Origin: Dermatemys mawii
Lineage: Eukaryota; Chordata; Testudines; Dermatemydidae
Assembly (NCBI GenBank): GCA_007922305.1
Contig: ML677341.1
Location: forward strand, 70,494,421 to 70,558,420
Reading direction: 5' to 3'
DNA: 64,000 bases
In this document: piece after piece, positions 50,001 through 59,184 of the stretch
Position numbering within the stretch: the stretch's first letter is position 1
How the letters are laid out: every line of letters starts with the position of its first letter
Program-made: the position numbers and the translations under genes
Notes under the pieces: model-generated
What the model was told of the DNA's origin: nothing
The model's database searches: none
What the model saw: the letters and a program-made list of their open reading frames with translations, nothing else

Positions 50001-50866
50001 CATCTTGAAGTGTATGAAATGTTCCTTACTTGTTTATGCTTTTGTTAGCTGTTTGTCCCTCCCTCCTTTGACACTCCTGAATGAGTACTATCCATTGTCG
50101 CACACTGATAACTGCCCAGAAAAGACATTAGTGCAACTCCTGTTTAAGCAGGGTGCAGGAAGGTGTTACATGTGCAATTCATTTATACAGGAAACATGCT
50201 GTCTGGGGGTAAGTTCCAATGTTACATGTAGGTTAGGCTATTGAAAAATATGCATCAGAGACAAATTTTTGCTTTTAAGTATGTGTTTTCATGCAAATAG
50301 AAATCAGTAATGTGCAAGCAGAGTTCTTGAAGTAGACTGTTTCAGAATGAGGACTTAAGAAGTCATCTCTTTATTTTACTAGATCCAACACTGAAGAACC
50401 TAGCCCAGGAAATCATAGAACTGCTCAAGAAATTAGTTGGCCTGGAGACCTTTTCACTTGCCTTTGCTTCTGTGCAGAAGCAGGCTAGTCAGAGGAGGGA
50501 GATCAGGAAAAAACAGAGAGCACTGCAGGTAAGACTTCAATCTCAACGGTGATTGCCTTTTCAGTAGAAAACAGTACTCAGTTTTAAAGACAGGACACTA
50601 CTTCAGAGATGCTTGATCAGAAAGTTGTTTTTTTTAATGAAAGGGACAATGTTGGCTTTAAACATCACTATATTCTTGAAAAGCACAAATTAATTTCTGC
50701 TTTTTATTAGACTGTAGCAAACCCTGACATTGCTGCCAGGAAGAAATTGAAGAAACACAAGAATAAAATAGAAGCAAGGAAGAGGAAAATAGAAGTCCTG
50801 CGCCCTGGCTACAAGGCCAAGAAACCAAGGAGCCATATGCTAAAAAATTTAGCAATGGTGGAATGA
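4947..50866 (+). CDS. UTP20: UTP20, 3' part of the gene (35 exons in window, 5' end outside)
   Basis: UTP20 (DRIM in human) is a very large HEAT/ARM-repeat scaffold of the U3 snoRNP-containing small-subunit processome, needed in the nucleolus for 18S rRNA maturation. Thirty-five exons, each bounded by AG and GT and continuous in phase, give 1,646 codons and a TGA at 50864-50866. The product matches the recalled vertebrate UTP20 sequence almost throughout (for example [35 protein letters not shown]-type helices, terminal LAMVE). Human UTP20 has about 2,785 residues, so the window starts near residue 1,140. Two acidic linkers (23244-23530 and 47761-48024) are the least conserved parts; the last exon encodes a Lys/Arg-rich tail fitting a nucleolar or RNA-binding role. 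No frameshift or stop interrupts the chain, so the gene looks functional. Exons are listed separately below as w1-w35 (window numbering). Confidence 0.96.
5888..6725 (-). mobile_element. CR1-like LINE fragment with RT remnant
   Basis: On the - strand, 6727-6422 encodes [27 protein letters not shown] and [20 protein letters not shown], the C-terminal half of a CR1/L2-type reverse transcriptase with FADD changed to FADN. Downstream 6209-6012 continues with a C-terminal domain ([13 protein letters not shown]), and the end near 5890-5990 is the ccatactgggt/ggtccatctagcccat tail seen also at 25964. Several frame breaks; inactive. Confidence 0.7.
6742..6965. mobile_element. hAT-like MITE fragment
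   Basis: Contains cttctacactgcaattaaa at the left and caattaaatagcccctttgc plus gtggcacgggccc at the right, words shared with the element at 11676-11915. Degenerate and without a clear target duplication. Confidence 0.4.
6973..7254. mobile_element. hAT-like MITE with strong internal hairpin
   Basis: Ends gggctggtcctcact and agtgaggacaagccc form terminal inverted repeats. The centre has a perfect 17-bp stem (7168-7184 with 7192-7208, gatcaatttatcgcgtc) around a 7-base loop. The same organisation occurs at 46209-46475, and a shorter relative is at 26213-26440. No clear target duplication was found. Confidence 0.6.
8199..8278 (+). CDS. UTP20: UTP20 exon w2
   Basis: 80 bp between tcttctag and gtaaag, encoding [20 protein letters not shown] and then IWSKNS. 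It ends after two bases of an Arg codon (ag) completed by w3. The exon is too short to form a long ORF and was found by its match to the family and by phase. Confidence 0.92.
8385..8600 (-). mobile_element. CR1-like LINE fragment
   Basis: Shares cctagagcagatctttnag, aaaacatccaatct and gattttaaaa words with the fragment at 63145-64000, so both belong to one family. It lies in the intron just after UTP20 exon w2. Non-coding remnant. Confidence 0.55.
8600..8822 (-). repeat. MIR-type SINE
   Basis: Contains atggggaaactgaggctcag and a degraded ggtcact/tctcaa stretch followed by gaactagaatccaggtctcc, the reverse complement of the MIR core. It is closely similar to 10570-10815, and both end in ctggaccaag. 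Confidence 0.7.
8995..9145. repeat. Old amniote inverted-repeat element
   Basis: Words such as gcatttgcttaactt, agtctcattaccaattgac and gcatgctcaaagttaaac form a long imperfect hairpin, as in a widespread amniote repeat whose consensus contains cccattgacttcaatggg. A second copy is at 21985-22110. Confidence 0.4.
9574..9620. repeat. Hairpin repeat (ggggtgaaat / atttcacccc)
   Basis: Perfect 10-bp stem 9574-9583 with 9611-9620. It resembles a compact amniote hairpin repeat in which a tggggccaggatttcaccc arm is common. Confidence 0.45.
9900..10132 (+). CDS. UTP20: UTP20 exon w3
   Basis: 233 bp starting with the single base g that completes Arg, then [20 protein letters not shown], ending one base into a Glu codon. 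The donor is gtacga. The reading frame stays open into the intron up to 10260, but the following residues have no counterpart in UTP20 and w4 joins in phase. Confidence 0.94.
10570..10815 (-). repeat. MIR-type SINE
   Basis: Reverse complement of the MIR core: acagatggggaaagtgaggc, gcacaaggtcacccaccaag, then gaaccgggactagaacccag. It is better preserved than the copy at 8600. Confidence 0.75.
11126..11270 (+). CDS. UTP20: UTP20 exon w4
   Basis: 145 bp between ttacag and gtaagt. It encodes [20 protein letters not shown] followed by a Lys-rich stretch ([18 protein letters not shown]). It ends with the aa of a Lys codon completed by w5. Confidence 0.93.
11271..13204. other. UTP20 intron, mostly unassigned
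   Basis: Apart from the MITE at 11676-11915 and a possible hairpin-repeat relic near 12935-13030 (gatcctgtctctggg ... catggatccaatagc), I see no feature. Confidence 0.5.
11676..11915. mobile_element. hAT-like MITE
   Basis: Ends aggtatgtctacgctgcagt and, read from the other side, aggcatatctacactgcagt: 17 of 20 identical. Internal words (gactgtttaattg, acagtcccttagcttgag) are those of a turtle element family. Flanking duplication not recognised. Confidence 0.6.
13205..13292 (+). CDS. UTP20: UTP20 exon w5
   Basis: 88 bp after aatgtag, encoding (K)[20 protein letters not shown] and then FLHQSSIMQ, phase 0 at the end, donor gtaggt. It is a short leucine-rich helix pair. Confidence 0.93.
13975..14135 (+). 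mobile_element. CR1-like LINE 3' tail
   Basis: Contains aagtcattaaatcaagatgt, gggcttgatgtaggaattac and ctacaggaggtcagagtaga, the usual 3' end of CR1-like copies in reptiles. A further 440 unassigned bases separate it from exon w6. Confidence 0.5.
14578..14721 (+). CDS. UTP20: UTP20 exon w6
   Basis: 144 bp, 48 codons, phase 0, from [20 protein letters not shown] to LCVVFQ. It precedes the intron that carries the 2.55-kb transposon at 15008-17557. Confidence 0.94.
15008..17557 (-). mobile_element. Complete DNA transposon with intact 564-codon gene, superfamily unassigned
   Basis: The left end actggtctaca (15008) and the right end read inward, actgctctaca (from 17557), match at 10 of 11 bases. 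A second inverted match lies about 85-90 bases inside each end (15099-15117, ttaaaacaaccgattggct, with the complement of 17458-17476, ttaaaactgttgattggct). The element is flanked by the exact 5-base repeat ATAAC (15003-15007 and 17558-17562). The single gene is open and antisense to UTP20. The element fills most of the intron between exons w6 and w7. Together these show insertion by a DNA transposon; the long divergent terminal repeats suggest it is not very recent, although the ORF is unbroken. Confidence 0.75.
15354..17048 (-). CDS. Intronless 564-residue transposase-like protein
   Basis: No stop over 564 codons, from [18 protein letters not shown] to KKRQVDTE. Residues 1-100 hold Cys pairs C13-x2-C16, C57-x2-C60 and C93-x2-C96 plus C42, a probable zinc-binding, ZAD-like module. 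Residues 140-170 are an acidic linker. The C-terminal two thirds have candidate catalytic residues D262 (LFIDSSKTS), D316 (CGDLKVV) and E514 (NHGERFHQD), with C335-x2-C338, H348 and [11 protein letters not shown] near 383-393 between the second and third. This spacing recalls DDE transposases with a Cys/His insert. I recall near-identical uncharacterised proteins in insects, spiders, fish and other reptiles, which fits a mobile gene, but I know no established name. A - strand AATAAA at 15064-15059 could end its transcript. The catalytic assignment is inference. Confidence 0.75.
   Translation of the reverse strand: MPRTCVNSADNFCYVCGEVTFASQKCSITTMVKKAYHLYFGCKIGDQDTKWDPHICCNTCATNLRQWLNRKRKSMPFAVPMIWREPTDHTSNCYFCMVPSVGKGVSKKKKWTVHYPNIPAAICPIPQGEGLPVPDAPESFSLESDEEEEEDETSGPEPSMSQDPHFLPSSSSEPHLITQAELNDLVRDLELPKSKEELLGSRLQQWNLLAGDVRVSMFRDCQKDLVPFFFMEGDLVACNNIDGVMAALNIVHDPDEWRLFIDSSKTSLKAVLLHNGNVLPSIPVGHAVHMKETYDNMKQLLRCINYDQHQWQLCGDLKVVALLLGLQTGYTKYCCFLCEWDSRARDSHYIKKDWPLRQSLEPGRKSVQHPPLVESRKILLPPLHIKLGLMKNFVKAIDKTQAAFKYLRGKFPRLSEAKIKEGVFVGPQIRELLRDDAFDHALRGKEKTAWKAFQSVAIHFLGNNKADNYRLLVENLLKAYKSLGCNMSLKIHFLHSHLDFFPPNCGAVGYNHGERFHQDIATMEKRYQGKWSPSMLADYCWTVTRDAPFNEYKRQAKKRQVDTE
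17819..17869 (+). CDS. UTP20: UTP20 exon w7
   Basis: A 51-bp micro-exon of 17 codons, [17 protein letters not shown], bounded by tttggtag and gtatgt. It is the shortest UTP20 exon in the window and falls in phase between w6 and w8. It lies 261 bases right of the transposon end at 17557. Confidence 0.92.
17952..18104 (+). CDS. UTP20: UTP20 exon w8
   Basis: 153 bp, 51 codons, from [20 protein letters not shown] to NCFYTIQ, only 82 bases after w7. The [15 protein letters not shown] stretch is one of the most conserved segments of the family and anchors the gene identification. Confidence 0.96.
18787..18942 (+). CDS. UTP20: UTP20 exon w9
   Basis: 156 bp, 52 codons, from [20 protein letters not shown] to RKGLKSKTE. 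The acceptor is catgtcag, four bases before a second AG; using the first AG gives the conserved LGDMSLSD start. Confidence 0.94.
18987..19545. mobile_element. Probable non-autonomous hAT-like element
   Basis: Left end agggccctaccaaatttatg and right end with ttcactaccatgaaattgat carry inverted words (accaaatttatgg / ccatgaaatt). I recall this start from abundant turtle repeats. The inside is GC-rich and open in several frames by chance. Borders approximate. Confidence 0.45.
19918..20058 (+). CDS. UTP20: UTP20 exon w10
   Basis: 141 bp, 47 codons, from [20 protein letters not shown] to FFENMKHIQ, donor gtaaaa. The [15 protein letters not shown] end is conserved in vertebrate UTP20. Confidence 0.95.
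20059..21061. other. UTP20 intron without recognised feature
   Basis: A/T-rich intron between exons w10 and w11; only a weak relic of an amniote hairpin repeat near 20550-20590 (gggcctgacttgaatgggc). Nothing else noticed. Confidence 0.5.
21062..21199 (+). CDS. UTP20: UTP20 exon w11
   Basis: 138 bp, 46 codons, from [20 protein letters not shown] to DEKMLK. Strongly basic start, then the conserved [14 protein letters not shown] helix. Confidence 0.95.
21985..22110. repeat. Old amniote inverted-repeat element
   Basis: tgctgaaaatgcttacatgt, ggtcccattgactttgatgg and gataagtattttcaggattg form the two arms and centre of the same imperfect hairpin family as 8995-9145. Confidence 0.45.
22306..22445 (+). 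CDS. UTP20: UTP20 exon w12
   Basis: 140 bp from [20 protein letters not shown] to NQKLGV, ending with ag of a Ser codon. Includes the conserved [19 protein letters not shown] block. Confidence 0.95.
22701..22780 (+). CDS. UTP20: UTP20 exon w13
   Basis: 80 bp, (S)[20 protein letters not shown] then KTLQNE, ending one base into an Asp codon. The acceptor is tttgacag and the donor gtgagt. Confidence 0.94.
23244..23530 (+). CDS. UTP20: UTP20 exon w14 (acidic linker)
   Basis: 287 bp, the longest UTP20 exon here. It opens with an acidic Glu-rich linker ([20 protein letters not shown] onward, about 60 residues) and ends in an ordered helix ([24 protein letters not shown]). Human UTP20 also has an acidic segment here, but its sequence and length differ, so it looks like a fast-evolving disordered loop between helical repeats. 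Confidence 0.93.
23895..24062 (+). repeat. MIR-type SINE
   Basis: In direct orientation: gagacctgggttcagttctc, ttggcattgtcacttagttt, ctcagtgcctcagttctgga, aaatggggatt, then aggatcagtg. Immediately left of the hAT-like MITE at 24098. Confidence 0.7.
24098..24530. mobile_element. hAT (Charlie-like) MITE with 7/8 target duplication
   Basis: Starts cagtggttctcaac and ends gtgagaaccactg, the classical hAT-Charlie-type terminus. Flanks gtttagct (24090-24097) and gtttaggt (24531-24538) match at 7 of 8 positions. The inside is GC-rich with short repeats of cagggctgcc. It is in the intron between w14 and w15. Confidence 0.75.
24539..25064. other. UTP20 intron, right part, no feature seen
   Basis: Non-repetitive looking sequence leading into exon w15; the small open frames on both strands have no recognised product. 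Confidence 0.45.
25065..25204 (+). CDS. UTP20: UTP20 exon w15
   Basis: 140 bp, [20 protein letters not shown] then [20 protein letters not shown], ending with ag of a Ser codon. [26 protein letters not shown] is a near-identical match to the recalled human protein. Confidence 0.96.
25763..25919 (+). CDS. UTP20: UTP20 exon w16
   Basis: 157 bp, (S)[20 protein letters not shown] to SILVHGYQ. A clear HEAT-type helix pair. A CR1-like repeat starts only 45 bases downstream in the following intron. Confidence 0.95.
25964..26130 (-). mobile_element. CR1-like LINE fragment
   Basis: Carries aagaacataagaacggccat, agtccatctagcccagtatc and acagtggccaatgccccaga, the same tail as at 5888-5990 and 37115-37200. 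Begins 45 bases after exon w16. Confidence 0.65.
26213..26440. mobile_element. hAT-like MITE fragment
   Basis: Starts aggccttgtctacactgtgg; centre with caacttcagcttc / ttagctgaagtcgac, then gtcgatttattgcatcgtc, as in the elements at 6973 and 46209. The right end is missing and merges into MIR sequence (26443-26520). Confidence 0.5.
26443..26520 (-). repeat. MIR-type SINE fragment
   Basis: acttgcccgaggtcacatag followed by gtgacagagctgggaataga, the complement of the MIR core. Confidence 0.65.
27001..27099 (+). CDS. UTP20: UTP20 exon w17
   Basis: 99 bp, 33 codons, [20 protein letters not shown] to CLDIMIE, between tctctag and gtagga. Confidence 0.95.
27399..27566 (+). CDS. UTP20: UTP20 exon w18
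   Basis: 168 bp, 56 codons, [20 protein letters not shown] to LILPLKE. Contains the strictly conserved [17 protein letters not shown]. The following intron (27567-30262) is mostly the Tigger/pogo element at 27704-29771. Confidence 0.96.
27895..28920 (+). pseudogene. Broken Tigger/pogo (JRK-like) transposase
   Basis: From 27895 the psq-type HTH is legible ([12 protein letters not shown], then a stop, then [11 protein letters not shown]). The CENP-B/Tc5-type second HTH lies at 28080-28330 ([33 protein letters not shown]). The DDE domain has NCDETSLF near 28410 and [13 protein letters not shown] near 28755. The third acidic motif is reached only after a frameshift near 28860 ([11 protein letters not shown] in another frame). 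A further shift near 28500 breaks the domain. Several stops make it non-functional. Confidence 0.8.
29052..29558 (+). pseudogene. Acidic C-terminal ORF of the Tigger element
   Basis: A 168-codon open frame within the transposon, after the DDE domain. It is rich in Asp/Glu and Ser ([17 protein letters not shown]) and ends [18 protein letters not shown]. Long C-terminal extensions are common in JRK/Tigger-type transposases. It is probably the decayed 3' end of the same gene, not a host exon. Confidence 0.55.
30263..30429 (+). CDS. UTP20: UTP20 exon w19
   Basis: 167 bp, [20 protein letters not shown] to LLTEKA, ending with aa of a Lys codon; donor gtaagt. [10 protein letters not shown] and [11 protein letters not shown] are conserved anchors. 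Confidence 0.95.
30605..31450 (+). mobile_element. CR1/L2-like LINE 3' portion
   Basis: Encodes the C-terminal end of the LINE polyprotein ([44 protein letters not shown]) followed by a 3' UTR with ggcctgcaacttgcaggagg and atgatcccttctggtcttaa, the typical CR1 tail. It starts 176 bases after exon w19. Confidence 0.7.
31451..32072. other. UTP20 intron, unassigned
   Basis: No feature recognised between the CR1-like tail and exon w20. Confidence 0.5.
32073..32214 (+). CDS. UTP20: UTP20 exon w20
   Basis: 142 bp, (K)[20 protein letters not shown] to LVDSGLR. A Pro-rich linker followed by [16 protein letters not shown], which is well conserved. The acceptor is atttgcag. Confidence 0.94.
32525..32641 (+). 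CDS. UTP20: UTP20 exon w21
   Basis: 117 bp, 39 codons, [20 protein letters not shown] to LRSTEVK, phase 0, donor gtaggg. The frame stays open for about 100 further codons into the intron, but these do not match the family. Confidence 0.94.
32642..34426. other. UTP20 intron, unassigned
   Basis: 1.8 kb between w21 and w22. A possible hairpin-repeat arm is at 33655-33720 (gagggcactcagcacctctc, caggatcaggccc). No gene-like feature beyond chance open frames. Confidence 0.5.
34427..34597 (+). CDS. UTP20: UTP20 exon w22
   Basis: 171 bp, 57 codons, [20 protein letters not shown] to HLVVNCFK. Typical HEAT helices with conserved [12 protein letters not shown] 124-bp hAT-like MITE sits 248 bases downstream. 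Confidence 0.95.
34845..34968. mobile_element. 124-bp MITE with perfect 8-bp target duplication
   Basis: Ends tagggtgaccaga and tctggtcaccc with terminal ta form the inverted repeats. The flanks gctccagg at 34837-34844 and 34969-34976 are identical. The 8-bp duplication fits the hAT superfamily. The same sequence is familiar from turtle genomes. Confidence 0.85.
34977..36169. other. UTP20 intron, unassigned
   Basis: No bounded feature recognised. GC-rich to 35250, A/T-rich afterwards. Confidence 0.45.
36170..36298 (+). CDS. UTP20: UTP20 exon w23
   Basis: 129 bp, 43 codons, [20 protein letters not shown] to AFGLLK. The segment [19 protein letters not shown] is near identical to the recalled mammalian protein. 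Confidence 0.96.
36899..37009 (+). CDS. UTP20: UTP20 exon w24
   Basis: 111 bp, 37 codons, [20 protein letters not shown] to RVQCRQ. The acceptor has an uninterrupted T run before AAG. Confidence 0.95.
37115..37700 (-). mobile_element. CR1-like LINE fragment
   Basis: Contains agactggatcagaccccaag, ccatctagtccggtatcctg, atgtggcagggagttccaca and ttttgctgcacacctcctgt, recognisable on the - strand as the C-terminal and 3' part of a CR1/L2-type element. Stops throughout. Confidence 0.6.
37701..38350. other. UTP20 intron, unassigned
   Basis: No feature recognised between the two CR1-like fragments. Confidence 0.4.
38350..38540 (+). mobile_element. CR1-like LINE 3' tail
   Basis: Reads ggtagttaacctttggaact, atcaagatgggatgagtttc and ggctagatgttcacaatggt followed by cccttctaaatct, the degraded 3' end of a CR1-like copy in sense with UTP20. 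Confidence 0.55.
38697..38960. mobile_element. hAT-like MITE
   Basis: Begins agatttgtctacactgtggg; internal gtgtagctatgccattataa and the self-complementary ggggtgtggatttttcacacccc are typical of the tctacac family. The right border near 38960 is unclear. Confidence 0.45.
38965..39060. repeat. Amniote hairpin repeat
   Basis: tgatcttgtaaggtgctgag ... cagcttggcgctttgcaaga forms an imperfect hairpin around gcaagtcaatggaagtt. Related partial copies are at 10955-11035 and 33655-33720. Confidence 0.45.
39185..39264 (+). CDS. UTP20: UTP20 exon w25
   Basis: 80 bp, [20 protein letters not shown] then FIFAQL, ending in aa of an Asn codon. [10 protein letters not shown] is a conserved block. Confidence 0.95.
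39265..40505. other. UTP20 intron, unassigned
   Basis: No gene or clearly bounded repeat seen between exons w25 and w26. Confidence 0.45.
40506..40575 (+). CDS. UTP20: UTP20 exon w26
   Basis: 70 bp, (N)[23 protein letters not shown] in frame, phase 0 end, donor gtaacc. Short exon located by its match to the conserved YE.ETGRES motif. Confidence 0.93.
40858..41159. mobile_element. hAT-like MITE with 7/8 target duplication
   Basis: Left end ctgcagttcccaaac and inward right end caagggttctcaaaat are degenerate inverted repeats. Flanks atatagag (40850-40857) and ctatagag (41160-41167) match at 7 of 8. Internal words such as aaaatggc and tgtgacctcgca repeat in both orientations. Confidence 0.65.
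41166..41253 (+). mobile_element. CR1-like LINE 3' tail
   Basis: ggtctgtggtatgcaggagg then gattggatggtcccttctgg. It touches the MITE ending at 41159, suggesting the MITE inserted in or beside it. Confidence 0.5.
41255..41360 (-). repeat. MIR-type SINE fragment
   Basis: gtggcttgcccaaggttgca followed by agtctgtggcagatcagcag, complement of the MIR core. Confidence 0.55.
41478..41660 (+). CDS. UTP20: UTP20 exon w27
   Basis: 183 bp, 61 codons, [20 protein letters not shown] to TMWFNSEK. The block [11 protein letters not shown] is conserved. Confidence 0.95.
41661..42641. other. UTP20 intron with a perfect 12-bp stem
   Basis: Unassigned sequence apart from the inverted repeat 42363-42374 / 42388-42399. 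Confidence 0.5.
42363..42399. repeat. Inverted repeat ggatacgtgata / tatcacgtatcc
   Basis: A perfect 12-bp stem with a 13-base spacer in a UTP20 intron. It does not coincide with an element I recognise. Confidence 0.8.
42642..42773 (+). CDS. UTP20: UTP20 exon w28
   Basis: 132 bp, 44 codons, [20 protein letters not shown] to EPQKFED. The acceptor is ttggtag and the donor gtaagt. Confidence 0.94.
42774..44366. other. UTP20 intron, unassigned
   Basis: 1.6 kb between w28 and w29 with no recognised element. An AG followed by an open stretch near 43304 is not used by the UTP20 frame. Confidence 0.45.
44367..44499 (+). CDS. UTP20: UTP20 exon w29
   Basis: 133 bp, [20 protein letters not shown] to KILSNIW plus one base of an Arg codon. 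The conserved [19 protein letters not shown] block fixes frame and start. Confidence 0.95.
44500..45757. other. UTP20 intron, unassigned
   Basis: Contains several chance ORFs of 60-110 codons on both strands; none resembles a known protein. Confidence 0.45.
45758..45954 (+). CDS. UTP20: UTP20 exon w30
   Basis: 197 bp, starting with gt of the split Arg codon, then [20 protein letters not shown] to [28 protein letters not shown] is conserved. Phase 0 at the end. Confidence 0.95.
46209..46475. mobile_element. hAT-like MITE, decayed copy of the 6973-7254 type
   Basis: Left part ggtctggtctacactagggg, gtcgaccgaagatac, cttcagctacatgaataacg, and the hairpin region atcgatttatcgcgtc with atgcgataaatccatcg, now imperfect. 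A short acc/tta tandem (ttaccttaccttaccttg) at 46326-46344 is unique to this copy. Right border approximate. Confidence 0.55.
46572..46643 (+). CDS. UTP20: UTP20 exon w31
   Basis: 72 bp, 24 codons, [24 protein letters not shown] in frame, between tctccacag and gtacga. Its match to [16 protein letters not shown] of the family is exact or nearly so. Confidence 0.95.
46644..47760. other. UTP20 intron with one hairpin repeat
   Basis: Unassigned except the hairpin at 47521-47582. Small open frames on both strands are not recognised. Confidence 0.45.
47521..47582. repeat. Amniote hairpin repeat (gggcctgatcc family)
   Basis: Arms gggcctgatcccaaagtcc and, opposite, ggactttggattgggccc pair with one bulge around a short centre. 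This matches a dispersed amniote repeat consensus that I recall with cccattgacttcaatggg at the centre. Confidence 0.55.
47761..48024 (+). CDS. UTP20: UTP20 exon w32 (acidic insert)
   Basis: 264 bp, 88 codons, [20 protein letters not shown] to YSPKNPVK. The centre is a Glu/Lys-rich low-complexity stretch of about 40 residues, flanked by two conserved helical blocks ([12 protein letters not shown] and [19 protein letters not shown]). The acceptor gttgaag lacks a strong polypyrimidine tract next to the AG but is preceded by tttttcttttc. Confidence 0.94.
48534..49157. mobile_element. hAT-like non-autonomous element with perfect 8-bp target duplication
   Basis: Left end cagaggttctcagac, inward right end cagtgattctcaaat; the flanks ctgtaggg at 48526-48533 and 49158-49165 are identical. 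The 624-bp inside has no transposase. It ends 59 bases before exon w33, so it reaches close to that exon's branch-point region. Confidence 0.85.
49217..49343 (+). CDS. UTP20: UTP20 exon w33
   Basis: 127 bp, [20 protein letters not shown] to SSTYAEQ plus one base of an Asp codon. [10 protein letters not shown] and KPYLP are conserved. It lies 60 bases right of the hAT element ending at 49157. Confidence 0.95.
49344..50382. other. UTP20 intron, unassigned, with T-run
   Basis: Holds a run of 17 T at 49627-49643 and near it sequence resembling a Tigger-like relic (ggcatgtcgcatcttacgtg). No gene seen. Confidence 0.4.
50383..50528 (+). CDS. UTP20: UTP20 exon w34
   Basis: 146 bp, (D)[20 protein letters not shown] to [12 protein letters not shown] conserved helical block, then the start of the basic C-terminal tail. 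Confidence 0.95.
50711..50866 (+). CDS. UTP20: UTP20 terminal coding exon w35
   Basis: 156 bp including TGA, from [20 protein letters not shown] to MLKNLAMVE. About a third of residues are Lys or Arg, matching the basic nucleolar-type tail of UTP20, and the terminal LAMVE is identical to the recalled human end. Confidence 0.96.
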   Translation, partial: TVANPDIAARKKLKKHKNKIEARKRKIEVLRPGYKAKKPRSHMLKNLAMVE

Positions 50867-51260
50867 AACATACTTGGAAATAGATGTATGGTCATGTGTA
50901 TATCTGATGCATATTTGATTGTGCAGTACTGGAGGACTTGACTTGCTGAGATATTCAGAGCACTGAGTTTCTTTCCAACACCTAACATGGACATGGGGGT
51001 AGAGAGCTACATTTTTCACTGCTGATGCAGTAGCCTGACTGTAAAGATACTATCTTAATATATTTATTTGCAATTAATTTTAAAGTCTGCACAGATCCTA
51101 TGTAAAACCATCAAGCTGTTTGCTCTCCTTTCATGCAGAAAATGCTGTGCATGAGTAAAATATCGAATACATGAATGTGCAGTTTACTGTACTAAGACAT
51201 TGCATTTTTCTAATTAAATATGCTGTTCCTCCCTATTTTATGAAAGATGTGATTAAAGGT
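50867..51260 (+). other. UTP20: UTP20 3' UTR, proximal part
   Basis: A/T-rich sequence directly after the UTP20 stop. ATTAAA hexamers at 51213-51218 and 51252-51257 are candidate poly(A) signals. The true cleavage site is not determined from sequence alone. Confidence 0.5.
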
Positions 51261-52736
51261 CTAGGCCCTGATCTTTCAGGTATGCTGAGCACATGAAATC
51301 TACCTTAACTATGCTTTGGGTTAAGGATGAAACCTTGATGCTCTGTAGTTTTCTATTTCCCTTACCAGCATGTTCCACTTAAGCACAGCAGAAGGCAGCT
51401 GCAGCCAATACTTAAAATACTAGGTTAAGTTAAATGGAGTAGGTACAACTGCATTTCATAATCACTTACTTAACTTTGCAATGTGACCATAGAAAGGAGC
51501 AAGATATTGCCAACTCTGAGTAGTAGGGGAGGGAGAGAACTACTTCTGAAGACACAGAGAAGGAAGGTGTAAAGTAGGATAACATTTCAGGTAATGAGCA
51601 CTCCTGTAGTCTGGACATCACTTTAAATACCTAATGTGCACAGCTAGAGAGAGTTTCACTGAGAGACTAGGATTGAATGTCACCTTGGGTAAGACTGAGC
51701 AATATTAATATTTGTGGGACAGCATCTTTGAAAAGTATTTTATCTGCTGTGACAATATTTGTGGGGTCTGTGCTTCCTGGTGTATTAAGGGCCTCAGAAA
51801 CTCATTTAGGCCCCAGCATGACCTTCCTTTCTCAGTATAATGGCAAGAGTCAGCGCCTAGTGAGCTACCTTCATCACAGGCCAGTATGGGAAGTTGAAAG
51901 GGGGAATACCCCACAGACTGTGTTGCTCCATAGAGCTCAGTAAGCACAGTTCAGCCTCCTGGTTTTACTGAGACTCACTACAGGAATCCACTTGAGAAGA
52001 GTATGGGAGGTGGCGGGGAACCTGGGCCCACTCTCTACTCCAGGTTCCAGCCCAGGGACCCTCATAGTAGCAGCTGTGGGTGGCTTTCCTCCACCACTAA
52101 TGCTGCTTTGATTCCCTGGACCACTTCTCCAAGGTTCCTCATTCCTAGCTTCACCCTTATCTCGGGTTGCAGCAAAGCTTCCTCTCCTTTGGCTCCCCCT
52201 GAGGGTACTGGAAAGGAGAGCTTTTAAACAGTCTGAGTGAGACCTTGATTGGCTCCACCTGTCTTCATTAACCTAACAGTCTTAACTGACCTTTTGCCAG
52301 TTAATTGGGATCAGGTGTCTTAAGTGGCCTTTGTTTGGCTATCCAGGGAACAGGGACCTGCACATTCTGAGGCTGATATACCTGCCTTCCAGCACTCTCT
52401 CATATCCTTCTGGTCTGACTCTATCACACTGCTCAAACAAAACTTGCTACCCTCATTTTAAAATACGAAGAACTCGGCAGTGGCTTCAAATCTGGAAAAT
52501 TGCTAGATATCCTGCAGTTGAGATTCCAGCTCTGAACAAATGATACTAATTTCAAAACTAGACTTTCCTGCTGTACAGGTGGGCTTTTCAACCCATGATT
52601 AAGATTGGCATGGTCTGCAAGAGTGAGCACTAACACTTAGTTGAGTTTCCAACTGACAGTACTCTAAACCAGTAACAGGTTTCTAGTGTAGAAATATTTA
52701 GACAAGTGACACTTCAAAGATTTTAGTGTTTACATG

Positions 52737-52742
52737 AATAAA
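52737..52742 (+). promoter_or_regulatory. Possible distal poly(A) signal AATAAA
   Basis: The only perfect + strand AATAAA I noticed between the UTP20 stop and the ARL1 stop. It would give a 3' UTR of about 1.9 kb, ending roughly 290 bases from the ARL1 stop on the other strand. Its use is uncertain. Confidence 0.3.
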
Positions 52743-52861
52743 ATAGATGCCACAAATTCAAAACAAAATGATTTTTTCTGTCTTAGTCTATTTTCAGTTA
52801 AGTTTTCCATACAAATTAACACAAGTACATACCTTAACAGAGGAGAGCAAGGAAGGAGTAT

Positions 52862-52867
52862 TTTAAT
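52862..52867 (-). promoter_or_regulatory. ARL1: Candidate ARL1 poly(A) signal ATTAAA
   Basis: ATTAAA on the - strand, 165 bases after the ARL1 stop. It is the nearest candidate signal; I saw no - strand AATAAA closer to the stop. Longer 3' UTRs are possible. Confidence 0.3.
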
Positions 52868-53031
52868 ATAATACAGACATTCAGTTGGTTCAGTGTATGT
52901 TTACAAGACAAGTCAGCCCTCTTTACAAGAGTCAATTCCATCAGTCCTATGTACAGTGTGTGGCATTAACTTGCTTGACTGCAAAGAAAGGGATGCTTGG
53001 ATGCATTTGACCATCAGGGGGCAAGGTTGTT

Positions 53032-59184
<6,153 letters not shown>

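Larger units (their letters stand above)
50867..53031. other. Convergent intergenic/UTR region between UTP20 and ARL1
   Basis: 2,165 bases between the two stop codons. It holds the UTP20 3' UTR, the presumed ARL1 3' UTR at its right end, and a segment near 51990-52420 that looks like repeat sequence I have met in reptile genomes but cannot classify. No other coding sequence is supported. Confidence 0.6.
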
